Below the pieces are notes generated by a model that was not told the origin of the DNA, ran no database searches, and saw only the letters and a program-made list of their open reading frames with translations. A DNA stretch of 37,002 nt from a virus. The stretch spans positions 1 through 37,002 of IMG/VR virus record IMGVR_UViG_3300042375_000990. One strand, written 5' to 3'. Positions 25,013 to 33,363 of this stretch are shown one piece after another. Position 1 is the stretch's first letter. The number at the start of each line of letters is the position of its first letter. Both the position numbers and the translations under genes were made by a program.

Positions 25013-26654
25013 TTCTTATAATGGTAATGACCTACTCAAGCCAGCCGGCTTTGAGATGCAGTTTACCTCCGAGCAGGTAAGGGAGTTAATGAAGTGTAAG
25101 GAAGATCCGATATACTTTATTGAGAACTACTGCTACATTGTTTCGTTGGACAGAGGCTTAATTCTATTCAGCTTATATGATTGTCAGAGAGAAAAAGTAG
25201 ATGTCATCATGAATAACAGAAAAGTTATTCTTATGGAAGGACGTCAACAGGGTAAGACCATTACATCGGCTGCCTGTATACTTCACTACACTATTTTTAA
25301 TTCTAATAAAACGGTAGCTATTCTTGCTAATAAATCGGCTGCTTCAAGAGAGGTGCTATCTCGATACCAAATTATGTACGAAAATTTACCTTTGTGGATG
25401 CAGCAAGGTGTAAAAACTTGGAACAAGGGTGATGTGGAATTAGAAAACGGATCCAAGATCTTTACCTCTGCAACCTCAACATCTGGTATTCGAGGTAAGT
25501 CGGTTAACTGGTTGTATATCGATGAGGCGGCAATTATTCCTAATAACGTAGCTGAAGAGTTCTTTACCTCTACATATCCAACCATTATGGCTGGAGAGAC
25601 TACAAAGGTGTTGCTAACCTCTACACCTCTAGGGTATAATCATTTCTGGAAATATTGGAATGATGCTACAGAAGGCCGTAATGGTTTTGTTGCATTACAG
25701 ATACCTTATTGGAAGATACCAGGTAGAGATGAGAAGTGGGCTGCTGAACAGAAATCAATCTTAGGTGATCTTAAATTTAACCAAGAAGTTTTGTGTGCAT
25801 TCCTTGGTTCATCTAATACATTAATTGCCCCTGATACTATCGCCAGGTTGTCACCAATTCCTTTCATGCATGAGAAAGATGGGTTAGATATTTTAGAATA
25901 CCCTGTACCAGGCCATGTATACTTTACAACAGTAGATACATCGAGAGGTATTGGTGGTGATTACTCTGCCTTTACTATAATCGATACAACAGAATATCCA
26001 TATAAAGTTGTAGCTAAATATAGAAACAACAAGATTAGTCCTCTTTTATACCCTACTGTAATTCATAAGGTATCTAAGGATTATAACAGTGCATATGTAT
26101 TGGTTGAGATTAATGATATTGGTCAACAAGTGGCCGATATTATACATAATGATCTTGAGTATGAGAATATGATCTGGGTCGGGTCCGATGCCAGATACGG
26201 TCAAGTTCTATCTAGTTCTGGAAGAAGTTCTATACTAGGTGTAAGAACAACAAAACAAGTTAAGCGCATAGGGTGTGCAACTTTAAAATCTTTGGTAGAA
26301 GAAAATAAACTACTTGTTTTTGATAGAGATATTATATCGGAATTTTCTACATTTATTGAACACAATGGTGTATTCCAGGCAGATGAAGGTTATAACGATG
26401 ACTTAACAATGACGTTAGTTCTTTTTGCATGGGCTACTAATGACCCTATGTTTAAAGATTTAATGAATGCGAACAATAGACAAGCACTTTATAGTTCGCA
26501 GATGAAGAATATAGAAGATGAATTAACTCCATTTGGTTATATTGATAATGGACAGTCAATGGAACCTGAGGTCGAAGTTATAGGTGGTGATATTTGGCTA
26601 AGTGATAAATATCAAAAGGACTACTCGGATTTTATAAAAGAACGTAACTGGTAA
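25002..26654 (+). CDS. 17: Terminase large subunit gp17 (packaging ATPase and nuclease)
   Basis: A 550-aa protein (T4 gp17 is 610 aa). It cuts concatemeric DNA and drives it into the prohead. The N-terminal ATPase has a Walker A-like GRQQGKT at residues 80-86, Walker B LYIDEAA with Asp174-Glu175, and the coupling motif TSTPLGYNHFW (about 205-216). The C-terminal RNase H-like nuclease has VDTSRGIGGDYSAF (Asp312), VGSDARYG (Asp396) and YNDDLTM (Asp466/467) as likely metal ligands. Motif order and spacing match the T4 family. The start overlaps the end of gene 16 by 11 bases. Confidence 0.96.
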   Translation: MENNSYNGNDLLKPAGFEMQFTSEQVRELMKCKEDPIYFIENYCYIVSLDRGLILFSLYDCQREKVDVIMNNRKVILMEGRQQGKTITSAACILHYTIFNSNKTVAILANKSAASREVLSRYQIMYENLPLWMQQGVKTWNKGDVELENGSKIFTSATSTSGIRGKSVNWLYIDEAAIIPNNVAEEFFTSTYPTIMAGETTKVLLTSTPLGYNHFWKYWNDATEGRNGFVALQIPYWKIPGRDEKWAAEQKSILGDLKFNQEVLCAFLGSSNTLIAPDTIARLSPIPFMHEKDGLDILEYPVPGHVYFTTVDTSRGIGGDYSAFTIIDTTEYPYKVVAKYRNNKISPLLYPTVIHKVSKDYNSAYVLVEINDIGQQVADIIHNDLEYENMIWVGSDARYGQVLSSSGRSSILGVRTTKQVKRIGCATLKSLVEENKLLVFDRDIISEFSTFIEHNGVFQADEGYNDDLTMTLVLFAWATNDPMFKDLMNANNRQALYSSQMKNIEDELTPFGYIDNGQSMEPEVEVIGGDIWLSDKYQKDYSDFIKERNW

Positions 26655-26672
26655 TAGTCAAAGTTCGAGATT

Positions 26673-26680
26673 TATAAATA
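26673..26680 (+). promoter_or_regulatory. T4-type late promoter box before the tail sheath gene
   Basis: Exact TATAAATA in the 77-bp gap after gene 17, 51 bp before the gene 18 ATG. AAGGAG at 26720-26725 gives gene 18 a strong ribosome site. This placement suits one of the most highly made virion proteins. Confidence 0.8.
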
Positions 26681-26731
26681 TACTGGTATAAAAAATTTGT
26701 TATGACAGAATAACATTATAAGGAGAAAAAT

Positions 26732-28420
26732 ATGGCATTTCAGCTATCACCAGGCGTTCTGGTAACGGAGCAGGACCTTACCTCGGTTGTCCCAGCAGTT
26801 GCTACAACAGCCGGCGGCTTTGCTGGCGCATTTGCATGGGGTCCAGTTGGTGTTGTTACCACGATAGATTCAGAAAACGCACTTGTAAATACTTTTGGAA
26901 AGCCTAACGGCGATACATTCCAATCGTTCTTTACAGCTGCTAATTTCTTGTCTTACGGTAATAACCTACAAGTGATTCGCGTTGTAGATCAGTCATCCGC
27001 TAAAAACGCAAGATCGAACACTGCAGCTACTGCAGTTATTATTAGAAACGAAGACCACTACATAGCATCTTATTCCGCTGGAGAAGGTACTGTGGGCGAG
27101 TGGGCCGCTAAGTATCCAGGAGCACTGGGTAATTCATTAAAAGTCTCAATGGCTGATGCTAATGCTTGGTCTACTTGGTCTTATGCTGCTAACTTTGATG
27201 CTGCCCCTGGCACGTCTGGTTATGTAAGCGCACTGGGTGGGTCATTCGATGAACTACACGTTGCTGTTATTGATGAAGACGGTTTGTTTTCAGGTACAGC
27301 AGGTACAGTGGTTGAGAAATTTGCTTTTGCATCAAAAGCTTCTGACGCTAAGAGATCCGATGGTACATCTGCATACTACAAAGACGTGGTAAACACACAA
27401 TCTGAATACGTTTACTGGATGGATCATACATCTAACGTTACTGCAACAGGTACAGCCTGGGGTAATGCAGCTAATGCATCCTTGTTCGCTAATCTGACAT
27501 CTAACGTTACAATATCTCTATCAGGTGGTGTTTCAGCTGATAGCCCAACTGATGGTAACCTTACAAGCGCTTTGGCCATATTTGCTAACGACGAACTGTA
27601 TGACATTTCGTTGCTTCCATTAGGTGCTGCCTCTTCTACAGTTGTTAACTTCGCTATCTCTAGCGTGGCTGAAGTAAGAAAAGACGTTATCGTTTTTGCT
27701 TCTCCAGAACTAGCCGATGTGGTTAATAATGCAGGTACAGAAGCTACCGATGTTGTAACATTCCGCGAATCTCTAACATCTAGCTCTTACGCTGTTTTAG
27801 ACTCAGGTTGGAAGTATCAATATGACCGCTACAACGATGTATATCGTTATGTACCACTTAATGGTGATACAGCCGGTCTTGCAGTTCGCACAGACTTTGT
27901 AGCTGATCCATGGTTCTCACCAGCTGGTTTCAACCGCGGTCAAGTTAAGAACGTTGTAAAACTAGCTTACTCACCAAGCAAAGCTGATCGTGATACATTG
28001 TACAAAAAGGGTGTTAACCCTGTTGTTACTTTCCCTGGAAACGGTACAGTACTATTCGGTGACAAGACATTGCTAGCCAAGCCTTCAGCCTTCGATCGTA
28101 TTAACGTTCGAAGATTGTTTATTGTGCTTGAGAAAGCAATCGCTACAGCCGCAAAGTTCCAATTGTTCGAGTTCAACGACCCGTTTACAAGAGCTCAGTT
28201 CCGCAATTTAGTCGAACCGTTCCTTCGTGACGTTCAAGGTCGCCGTGGTATCACGGACTTTAAAGTAGTTTGCGATGAGTCAAATAACACAGCCCAAGTT
28301 ATCGATACCAACAACTTTGTTGCTGATATCTTTATCAAGCCAGCTCGTGCGATTAACTTCATACAGCTCAACTTTATTGCAACTCGCACCGGGATTTCTT
28401 TCGAAGAAGTCGGCGCTTAA
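26732..28420 (+). CDS. 18: Contractile tail sheath protein gp18
   Basis: A 562-aa protein (T4 gp18 is 659 aa). The N-terminus FQLSPGVLVTEQDLTSVVPA is the typical sheath opening, followed by GGFAGAFAWGPVG. The C-terminal domain has FNRGQVKNVVKLAYSPSKAD, NPVVTFPGNGTVLFGDKTL, FDRINVRRLFIVLEKAIATA and FNDPFTRAQFRNLVEPFLRD, the conserved core that interlocks sheath rings and contracts. A variable surface-exposed middle (about 100-290) accounts for the length difference. It has an exact late promoter box, a strong AAGGAG, and codon choice visibly richer in C-ending codons than the fibre genes, as expected for high expression. Confidence 0.96.
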   Translation: MAFQLSPGVLVTEQDLTSVVPAVATTAGGFAGAFAWGPVGVVTTIDSENALVNTFGKPNGDTFQSFFTAANFLSYGNNLQVIRVVDQSSAKNARSNTAATAVIIRNEDHYIASYSAGEGTVGEWAAKYPGALGNSLKVSMADANAWSTWSYAANFDAAPGTSGYVSALGGSFDELHVAVIDEDGLFSGTAGTVVEKFAFASKASDAKRSDGTSAYYKDVVNTQSEYVYWMDHTSNVTATGTAWGNAANASLFANLTSNVTISLSGGVSADSPTDGNLTSALAIFANDELYDISLLPLGAASSTVVNFAISSVAEVRKDVIVFASPELADVVNNAGTEATDVVTFRESLTSSSYAVLDSGWKYQYDRYNDVYRYVPLNGDTAGLAVRTDFVADPWFSPAGFNRGQVKNVVKLAYSPSKADRDTLYKKGVNPVVTFPGNGTVLFGDKTLLAKPSAFDRINVRRLFIVLEKAIATAAKFQLFEFNDPFTRAQFRNLVEPFLRDVQGRRGITDFKVVCDESNNTAQVIDTNNFVADIFIKPARAINFIQLNFIATRTGISFEEVGA

Positions 28421-28435
28421 TAAAGGAGAGAACAA

Positions 28436-29011
28436 ATGACAACATTTAACGTAGAACGTTTTAAATCATCACTAACCAACGGTGGAGCTCGTCCCAACCA
28501 GTTTATGGTACAACTGTCGTTCCCGACATATGTAGCCGGACAATCACTGGCTGTAGCAAGAGCCCCGTTCTTAGTTTCTGTAGCTGAGTTACCTGGACAA
28601 ACAGTTAACCCTGCTATTGTACAATACCGTGGTCGCGAAGTAAAATTCGTAGGCGACCGTATTTACGCGCCCTTTACCATTACTGTATTAAATGACGCTG
28701 AAATGTCAATTCGTACAGCTATGGAACAGTGGATGACTGGAATGGAAGATAATGTCGCAAAATTTGGTAGATTACAACCTTCTGAATACCAACGTGATAT
28801 GCAAGTATTTCAGTTGGACAGAAACGGTAATGCATTAAAAGAATATAGTATTGCAAATGCATTCCCAGTTGATCTGTCTCCTGTAGCATTGGACTTCGGT
28901 GCTAACGATCAGATTTCCACTTTTACAGTGACATTCCAATACCAACATTTTACAGTATCTAACAACCCAGGTGGAAGTATTGTAAACTTTGGTGGTATTT
29001 TTAATCGTTAA
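28436..29011 (+). CDS. 19: Tail tube protein gp19
   Basis: A 191-aa protein (T4 gp19 is 163 aa), placed directly after the sheath gene as in all T4-like phages. Pattern: NGGARPNQFMVQLSFPTYVA, FLVSVAELPGQTVNPAIVQY, RGREVKFVGDRIYAPFTITV, then MEQWMTGMEDN and a closing IVNFGGIFNR. gp19 hexamers stack to form the rigid inner tube through which DNA passes. GGAG just upstream, and a 15-base gap after gene 18, suggest joint expression with the sheath. Confidence 0.94.
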   Translation: MTTFNVERFKSSLTNGGARPNQFMVQLSFPTYVAGQSLAVARAPFLVSVAELPGQTVNPAIVQYRGREVKFVGDRIYAPFTITVLNDAEMSIRTAMEQWMTGMEDNVAKFGRLQPSEYQRDMQVFQLDRNGNALKEYSIANAFPVDLSPVALDFGANDQISTFTVTFQYQHFTVSNNPGGSIVNFGGIFNR

Positions 29012-29028
29012 TAATTGAATAATATATA

Positions 29029-30579
29029 ATGGCACTTTCACTATTTGGTTTTACAATTGGACGTGAAGATAAGCAATCGGAGTTAAAAAGTCAATCTTTT
29101 ATAACTCCGGTTTCCGAAGATGGTACCACCACGGTTTCGGCCGGGGGGTATTTCGGCACGTATGTTGATATTGATGCATCAGCTCGCTCGGAGAGTGAGT
29201 TGATTTCTCGTTATCGAGACATCTCTACCTATCCAGATGTTGATAATGCTATTGAAGAAATCGTCACAGAGGCAATCGCAGCTGTGGACAGTGAAGATCC
29301 AGTCTATCTAGATTTAGAGAAGCTGGAGCTTTCTGATAGTATAAAGAGTAAAATTCGTGATGAGTTTAATGAAGTTGTTTCCTTGTTAGATTTTAAAGAC
29401 AAGGCTCACGACATCTTTAGACGTTGGTATATTGACGGTCGTTTGTACTATCAAAAGGTTATCAATCCTGCTCAACCTAAGCAAGGTATACAAGAATTAA
29501 GGTATGTTGACCCTCGTAAGATTAGAAAAGTACGAGAAGTAAAGAAAGATAAGTTACCATCTGGTGTAGAGGTTATTAAGTCAATAGATGAGTTTTTCAT
29601 CTATAACGAAAAAGGCTTAAACTATACCGCCGGTACCAATCCTAATAACAACAACGGCATTAAGATTGCAACTGATACAATTACATTTGTTCCTTCTGGT
29701 GTTTTAGATCTAGATAGAAATGTTGTATTAGGTTATCTGAATAAAGCTATTAAACCAACCAATCAATTAAAGATGATGGCTGACTCCTTGGTCATCTATC
29801 GTTTAAGTAGAGCACCAGAGAGAAGAATATTTTATATTGACGTAGGTAACTTACCTAAGTTAAAGGCCGAGCAGTACATGAAAGACATCATGGCCCGGTA
29901 CCGTAATAAGATCATCTATGACTCCACTACAGGAGAGATCAAAGACGATCGTAAGTTTATGACTATGTTAGAAGATTTTTGGTTACCTAGACGCGAAGGC
30001 GGTCGAGGTACAGAAATTACAACATTACCTGGTGGAGAGAATCTAGGTCAGATTGCTGACATTGAATACTTCCAGAACAAGGTATACCAGTCGTTAAATA
30101 TTCCGTTATCTAGATTCCAACAGAATTCTGGATTCAATTTCGGTAGACAGGCTGAAATCTCTAATGATGAGATTAAGTTTGCAAAGTTTATCAGTCGTCT
30201 GCGTAGAAAATTTAACGCTTTATTTGATGATCTGCTAGAGACTCAATTGGTATTAAAGGGTATTATTACCCCTGAAGACTGGTCAAGTATTAAGTCAAAG
30301 ATTGACTATAAGTATGCCCAGGATCAGTACTACCAAGAAATGAAATTGGCGGAGAATTTACGCAACCGAGTTGATCTTTTAAATCAGATGTCTCCCTATG
30401 TTGGTGTATACTACAGTAAAGAATATGTTCGAAAGAATATTCTTAAACTGACTGATGACGAAATTAAACAAATTGAAAATGATAACGAGAAAGACCCGGT
30501 TGAAATACAACCAGGTATGCCGGGTTCAGATCAAGCAGCTGCTCTAAGTCGTGAGGTTAACGCCTCTCCTCAACAATAA
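29029..30579 (+). CDS. 20: Portal vertex protein gp20
   Basis: A 516-aa protein (T4 gp20 is 524 aa). It forms the dodecameric portal at one head vertex, starting head assembly and gating DNA. Recognisable blocks: ISRYRDISTYPDVDNAIEEI, FRRWYIDGRLYYQKVI, ELRYVDPRKIRKVREV, SRAPERRIFYIDVGNLPKLK, DFWLPRREGGRGTEITTLPG, LGQIADIEYFQNKVYQSLNI and RFQQNSGFNFGRQAEISNDE. These are among the most conserved sequences of T4-like phages. The stop is embedded in the next late promoter box. Confidence 0.97.
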   Translation: MALSLFGFTIGREDKQSELKSQSFITPVSEDGTTTVSAGGYFGTYVDIDASARSESELISRYRDISTYPDVDNAIEEIVTEAIAAVDSEDPVYLDLEKLELSDSIKSKIRDEFNEVVSLLDFKDKAHDIFRRWYIDGRLYYQKVINPAQPKQGIQELRYVDPRKIRKVREVKKDKLPSGVEVIKSIDEFFIYNEKGLNYTAGTNPNNNNGIKIATDTITFVPSGVLDLDRNVVLGYLNKAIKPTNQLKMMADSLVIYRLSRAPERRIFYIDVGNLPKLKAEQYMKDIMARYRNKIIYDSTTGEIKDDRKFMTMLEDFWLPRREGGRGTEITTLPGGENLGQIADIEYFQNKVYQSLNIPLSRFQQNSGFNFGRQAEISNDEIKFAKFISRLRRKFNALFDDLLETQLVLKGIITPEDWSSIKSKIDYKYAQDQYYQEMKLAENLRNRVDLLNQMSPYVGVYYSKEYVRKNILKLTDDEIKQIENDNEKDPVEIQPGMPGSDQAAALSREVNASPQQ

Positions 30580-30582
30580 ATA
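30575..30582 (+). promoter_or_regulatory. AATAAATA late promoter box overlapping the gene 20 stop
   Basis: AATAAATA spans the TAA stop at 30577-30579 and lies 22 bp before the GTG start at 30605, which has AAGGAG at 30593-30598. It fits the relaxed NATAAATA late box of marine T4-like phages. Confidence 0.5.
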
Positions 30583-30604
30583 ATACATTATTAAGGAGAT
30601 CATT

Positions 30605-30796
30605 GTGGATACAACAGAAATTATTAACAGGATGATAGATGATATCATTGACGGAAACAATACAGATGCCAAGGCTGGTTTTGATTCCGCGCTTTCATCT
30701 AAATTAACTGATGCCTTAGATGTAAGAAAAGTTGAGATAGCCCAATCCCTCTATAACCAGGAAGAAGAAGATGAACCTGTCCCATCTGAGGAATAA
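30605..30796 (+). CDS. 67: Prohead core protein, gp67-like
   Basis: A 63-aa acidic protein. It starts with GTG, supported by a strong AAGGAG six bases upstream. The segment FDSALSSKLTDALDVRKVEI followed by AQSLYNQEEE is characteristic of the small gp67-like core proteins between the portal and prohead genes of marine T4-like phages. T4 gp67 (80 aa) is part of the internal core that shapes the prohead and is later degraded by gp21. The C-terminal run of Glu and Asp matches. It overlaps the next gene by 26 bases. Confidence 0.75.
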   Translation: MDTTEIINRMIDDIIDGNNTDAKAGFDSALSSKLTDALDVRKVEIAQSLYNQEEEDEPVPSEE

Positions 30797-31136
30797 GTTA
30801 GACGAGAAAACTCTTACCCCTGCTGAGATGAAGAAGCGGGAAGAGGTTGCTAAGGCTATTGAAAAAGATAAGCCAGGTATGCCCATGGGTATGAAGATGG
30901 CTATTGCAACTAAGACGGCTAAGAGAGTAGCTGAAGAACAAGATCCTCGCGAGTACGACTATGAAGGTGATATGGCTAAGTCTCAATTGAGATCCATTAT
31001 TGCTAATGCACAAACCGTTCACGATATGTTAGAAGATGATACTAACATGGCGGAATGGGTTCAAAATAAAATTACTTTGAGTGCTGATTACATAAGTACT
31101 GTAAGAGATTATATGCAATCAAACAAAGAAGACTAA
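30771..31136 (+). CDS. Conserved small prohead-region protein (gp68 position)
   Basis: A 121-aa charged protein. LTPAEMKKREEVAKAIEKD near the start suits a helical, core-associated protein. The C-terminal half, EYDYEGDMAKSQLRSIIANA then HDMLEDDTN, WVQNKITLSADYISTVRDYM, is a block I recognise from small proteins in the same place in marine T4-like phages. T4 has gp68, a prohead core protein, here; similarity to it cannot be judged by eye. It overlaps the gp67-like gene by 26 bases in another frame and is followed after two bases by the next gene. A core or scaffold-associated role is inferred. Confidence 0.65.
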   Translation: MNLSHLRNKLDEKTLTPAEMKKREEVAKAIEKDKPGMPMGMKMAIATKTAKRVAEEQDPREYDYEGDMAKSQLRSIIANAQTVHDMLEDDTNMAEWVQNKITLSADYISTVRDYMQSNKED

Positions 31137-31138
31137 AA

Positions 31139-31537
31139 ATGGCAAATATATTCGTTTTAAAAAATACAAGACGACAGGCTGCTGTCAAGATTACGGGTAC
31201 TGGACAAGCTAATGTTTTCTTAGCTAATATTCTTTACCCTGGTCAATTTGCAAATAACCAATCCGCAGGTAACGTACTTTGGCCTATTACCGATATTACA
31301 TATGATGTGGGTAATGCTGCTAGTGTAAATAGAAATGGTAATATTATTTTTGCAATGAACGCTGGGCAAAACTATGTTGGCTTTACAAAGGATATGGGTG
31401 TATCTTTAATTGATGACGCTAATGCCAACGTTAACGTTAACGTTGGAGCTGCAAACGGTACAGTAATACTACAGTTCTCAAAAGAATCTGGATTCGTTGA
31501 TCCTGATCGCCAAATTTTAGAAGATAGGAATCGTTAA
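31139..31537 (+). CDS. Unrecognised beta-rich protein inserted between prohead genes
   Basis: A 132-aa Asn/Ala/Val/Gly-rich, beta-type protein. I do not recognise it, and it is not part of the T4 order 20-67-68-21. Features: NIFVLKNTRRQAAVKITGTG at the start, WPITDITYDVG in the middle, an alternating NVNVNVGAANGTVILQF strand and a charged end (DPDRQILEDRNR). It resembles small virion decoration proteins in composition. Its location amid head genes makes a capsid-surface role possible, but this is speculation. Its stop overlaps the gene 21 start as TAATG, so it is co-translated with the protease. Confidence 0.6.
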   Translation: MANIFVLKNTRRQAAVKITGTGQANVFLANILYPGQFANNQSAGNVLWPITDITYDVGNAASVNRNGNIIFAMNAGQNYVGFTKDMGVSLIDDANANVNVNVGAANGTVILQFSKESGFVDPDRQILEDRNR

Positions 31538-32184
31538 TGAAACTTATTACAGAAATGAATCAGGATGTAAAATTCCTGACAGAAAAAAAAGAAGACGGTA
31601 CTAAGTCTGTTTACATCGAAGGTATCTTCATGCAGGCAGAAAAAGCAAACCGCAATGGGCGTATGTATGGTAGAAGTATTATGGAACGCGAAGTTCAGAA
31701 ATACCAAGAACTAATTAATGAAAAACGTTCATTGGGAGAATTAGGTCATCCTCCTAACCCCTCTATAAATCTTAACCAAGTATCACATATGATCACTGGA
31801 CTTAAGTTTGAAGGTAACGACGTCCTTGGTAGAGCTAAAATTTTAGATACTCCAATGGGTAAGATTGCTAAAAATTTTATTGAAGAAGGTGTTCGTCTGG
31901 GTGTATCTTCTAGAGGTTTAGGATCCGTTAAGCTAAACAAAGAAGGTGTAAATGAAGTTCAAGATGACTTTCATTTAGCTACAGTCGATATTGTTGCTGA
32001 CCCATCTGCCCCTGATGCTTTCGTGCAAGGTATTATGGAGTCAGCTGATTGGATTTTGGAAAATGGTGTTTGGAAAGCCATACAGGTTGAACAAGCACAG
32101 ACCACTATTAGGAAGGCATCTAAAGCAGACCTAAATAAAGTTAAATTACAAGTATTTGAACAGTTCCTTCGAACTATCAAGTAA
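31537..32184 (+). CDS. 21: Prohead protease gp21
   Basis: A 215-aa protein (T4 gp21 is 212 aa), a serine protease of the herpesvirus-assemblin type. It cleaves the scaffold and capsid precursors during head maturation. FMQAEKANRNGRMYGRSIME begins the core. GELGHPPNP provides the catalytic His71, and LGVSSRGLGSV gives the Ser at 124 or 125. The ATVDIVADPSAPDA block follows, as in the family. The start overlaps the previous stop. A late promoter follows the gene, so the scaffold and capsid genes can be transcribed independently. Confidence 0.95.
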   Translation: MKLITEMNQDVKFLTEKKEDGTKSVYIEGIFMQAEKANRNGRMYGRSIMEREVQKYQELINEKRSLGELGHPPNPSINLNQVSHMITGLKFEGNDVLGRAKILDTPMGKIAKNFIEEGVRLGVSSRGLGSVKLNKEGVNEVQDDFHLATVDIVADPSAPDAFVQGIMESADWILENGVWKAIQVEQAQTTIRKASKADLNKVKLQVFEQFLRTIK

Positions 32185-32192
32185 CTAATTTA

Positions 32193-32200
32193 TATAAATA
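32193..32200 (+). promoter_or_regulatory. T4-type late promoter box before the scaffold gene
   Basis: Exact TATAAATA, 32 bp before the gene 22 ATG at 32233, which has a full AGGAGG ribosome site at 32221-32226. Confidence 0.8.
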
Positions 32201-32232
32201 TAAACGTTAAACATACTCTTAGGAGGCCAAGG

Positions 32233-33321
32233 ATGTCAGTAGAGAATAAAATTAAACAATTGCTAAGCCGGGCAAACGGTACTGAGCAATTGACTGAAGC
32301 GCACGATTCAGAAACAGCGGTTGCAGATGGCAAGCCTTCCGTTAATACAGCAAAAGATACTTCTAAATCTGGGCAAGGCTCAGGTCAGGGAGATTCTTCA
32401 ATGCCTAGACAAGGTTCATCGAAAGATGCAGACATGGAAGTGGTAATGGATGCTACTGGTAAGAACAGTGCAGCTGCCAAGGCTTCTAAAGAAGTAAATC
32501 CTCTCCCTATGAAGGGTGATGCTAAGTCTGTAAAGACTCAGGCAATGGAGGAGACAGATGAAGATGGGGAGACAATTGCTGAAGAAGAAACTGTTGATAT
32601 TAAATCTCAACTAGACTCTATCTTTGGTGAAGATCTATCCGAAGAATTCAGAACAAAAGCTTCTTCTATTTTCGAAGCCGCCGTTATTGCTAGAGTTAAT
32701 AACGAGATGGAGAAAGTTACTTCTAAGTTAGAAGAGCAAACAGCTAATCAATTGGTAGAGTTTAAAGAAGCTCTAATTGAAAAAGTTGATGGATATTTGA
32801 ACTATGTTGTTGAGCAGTACATGGAAGAGAACGAGTTGGCAATAGAGTCTGGCTTGAGAACTGAAATTGCTGAAGACTTTATCCAAGGCATGAAGACATT
32901 GTTCAAAGAGCACTTTATCGAAGTGCCAGAAGAAAAATATGACGTTCTAGATGAATTGCAAGCAAAATCAGAAAGCTTACAATCTGAACTAGATGAGTCT
33001 ATTACACAAAGCATTGAGTTGGCCAAGGAATTAAATGCTCTTAAAGCATCCTCAATCCTTGACGAGCAAACAAAAGATCTTGCCGCTACTGAGGCTGAAA
33101 AGCTGAAGAAATTAGTTGAAGGTGTAGATTTTGATTCTGAGGATCTGTATCGTGAGAAAGTATCTGTTATAAAGGAAAATTATTTCCCTAAGACACCTAA
33201 GCAATCTCCAGAAAAGATGCTCGTCGAAGAAAGTGGAACTAATCCTTCTGCATTCATCGACAATAACAGCATGATGTCCAGATACGTTGATACTCTATCA
33301 AGATCTATCAAAAATCGTTAA
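32233..33321 (+). CDS. 22: Prohead core scaffold protein gp22
   Basis: A 362-aa, highly charged, helix-rich protein (T4 gp22 is 269 aa). It lies between the protease and major capsid genes as in T4. Residues 1-130 are a Ser/Gly/Lys/Glu-rich disordered part. Residues about 125-300 are a long helical stretch with coiled-coil character (IKSQLDSIFGEDLSEEFRTK, FEAAVIARVNNEMEKVTSKL, LQAKSESLQSELDESI). The C-terminus has EESGTNPSAFIDNNSMMSRY, like other gp22s. It forms the internal scaffold around which gp23 assembles and is destroyed by gp21. Strong AGGAGG. Confidence 0.9.
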   Translation: MSVENKIKQLLSRANGTEQLTEAHDSETAVADGKPSVNTAKDTSKSGQGSGQGDSSMPRQGSSKDADMEVVMDATGKNSAAAKASKEVNPLPMKGDAKSVKTQAMEETDEDGETIAEEETVDIKSQLDSIFGEDLSEEFRTKASSIFEAAVIARVNNEMEKVTSKLEEQTANQLVEFKEALIEKVDGYLNYVVEQYMEENELAIESGLRTEIAEDFIQGMKTLFKEHFIEVPEEKYDVLDELQAKSESLQSELDESITQSIELAKELNALKASSILDEQTKDLAATEAEKLKKLVEGVDFDSEDLYREKVSVIKENYFPKTPKQSPEKMLVEESGTNPSAFIDNNSMMSRYVDTLSRSIKNR

Positions 33322-33323
33322 AC

Positions 33324-33331
33324 TATAAATA
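33324..33331 (+). promoter_or_regulatory. T4-type late promoter box before the major capsid gene
   Basis: Exact TATAAATA three bases after the gene 22 stop and 32 bp before the gene 23 ATG, with AAGGAG at 33350-33355. Confidence 0.82.
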
Positions 33332-33363
33332 AATAACAATTCCCAACAGAAGGAGAACAGGTA

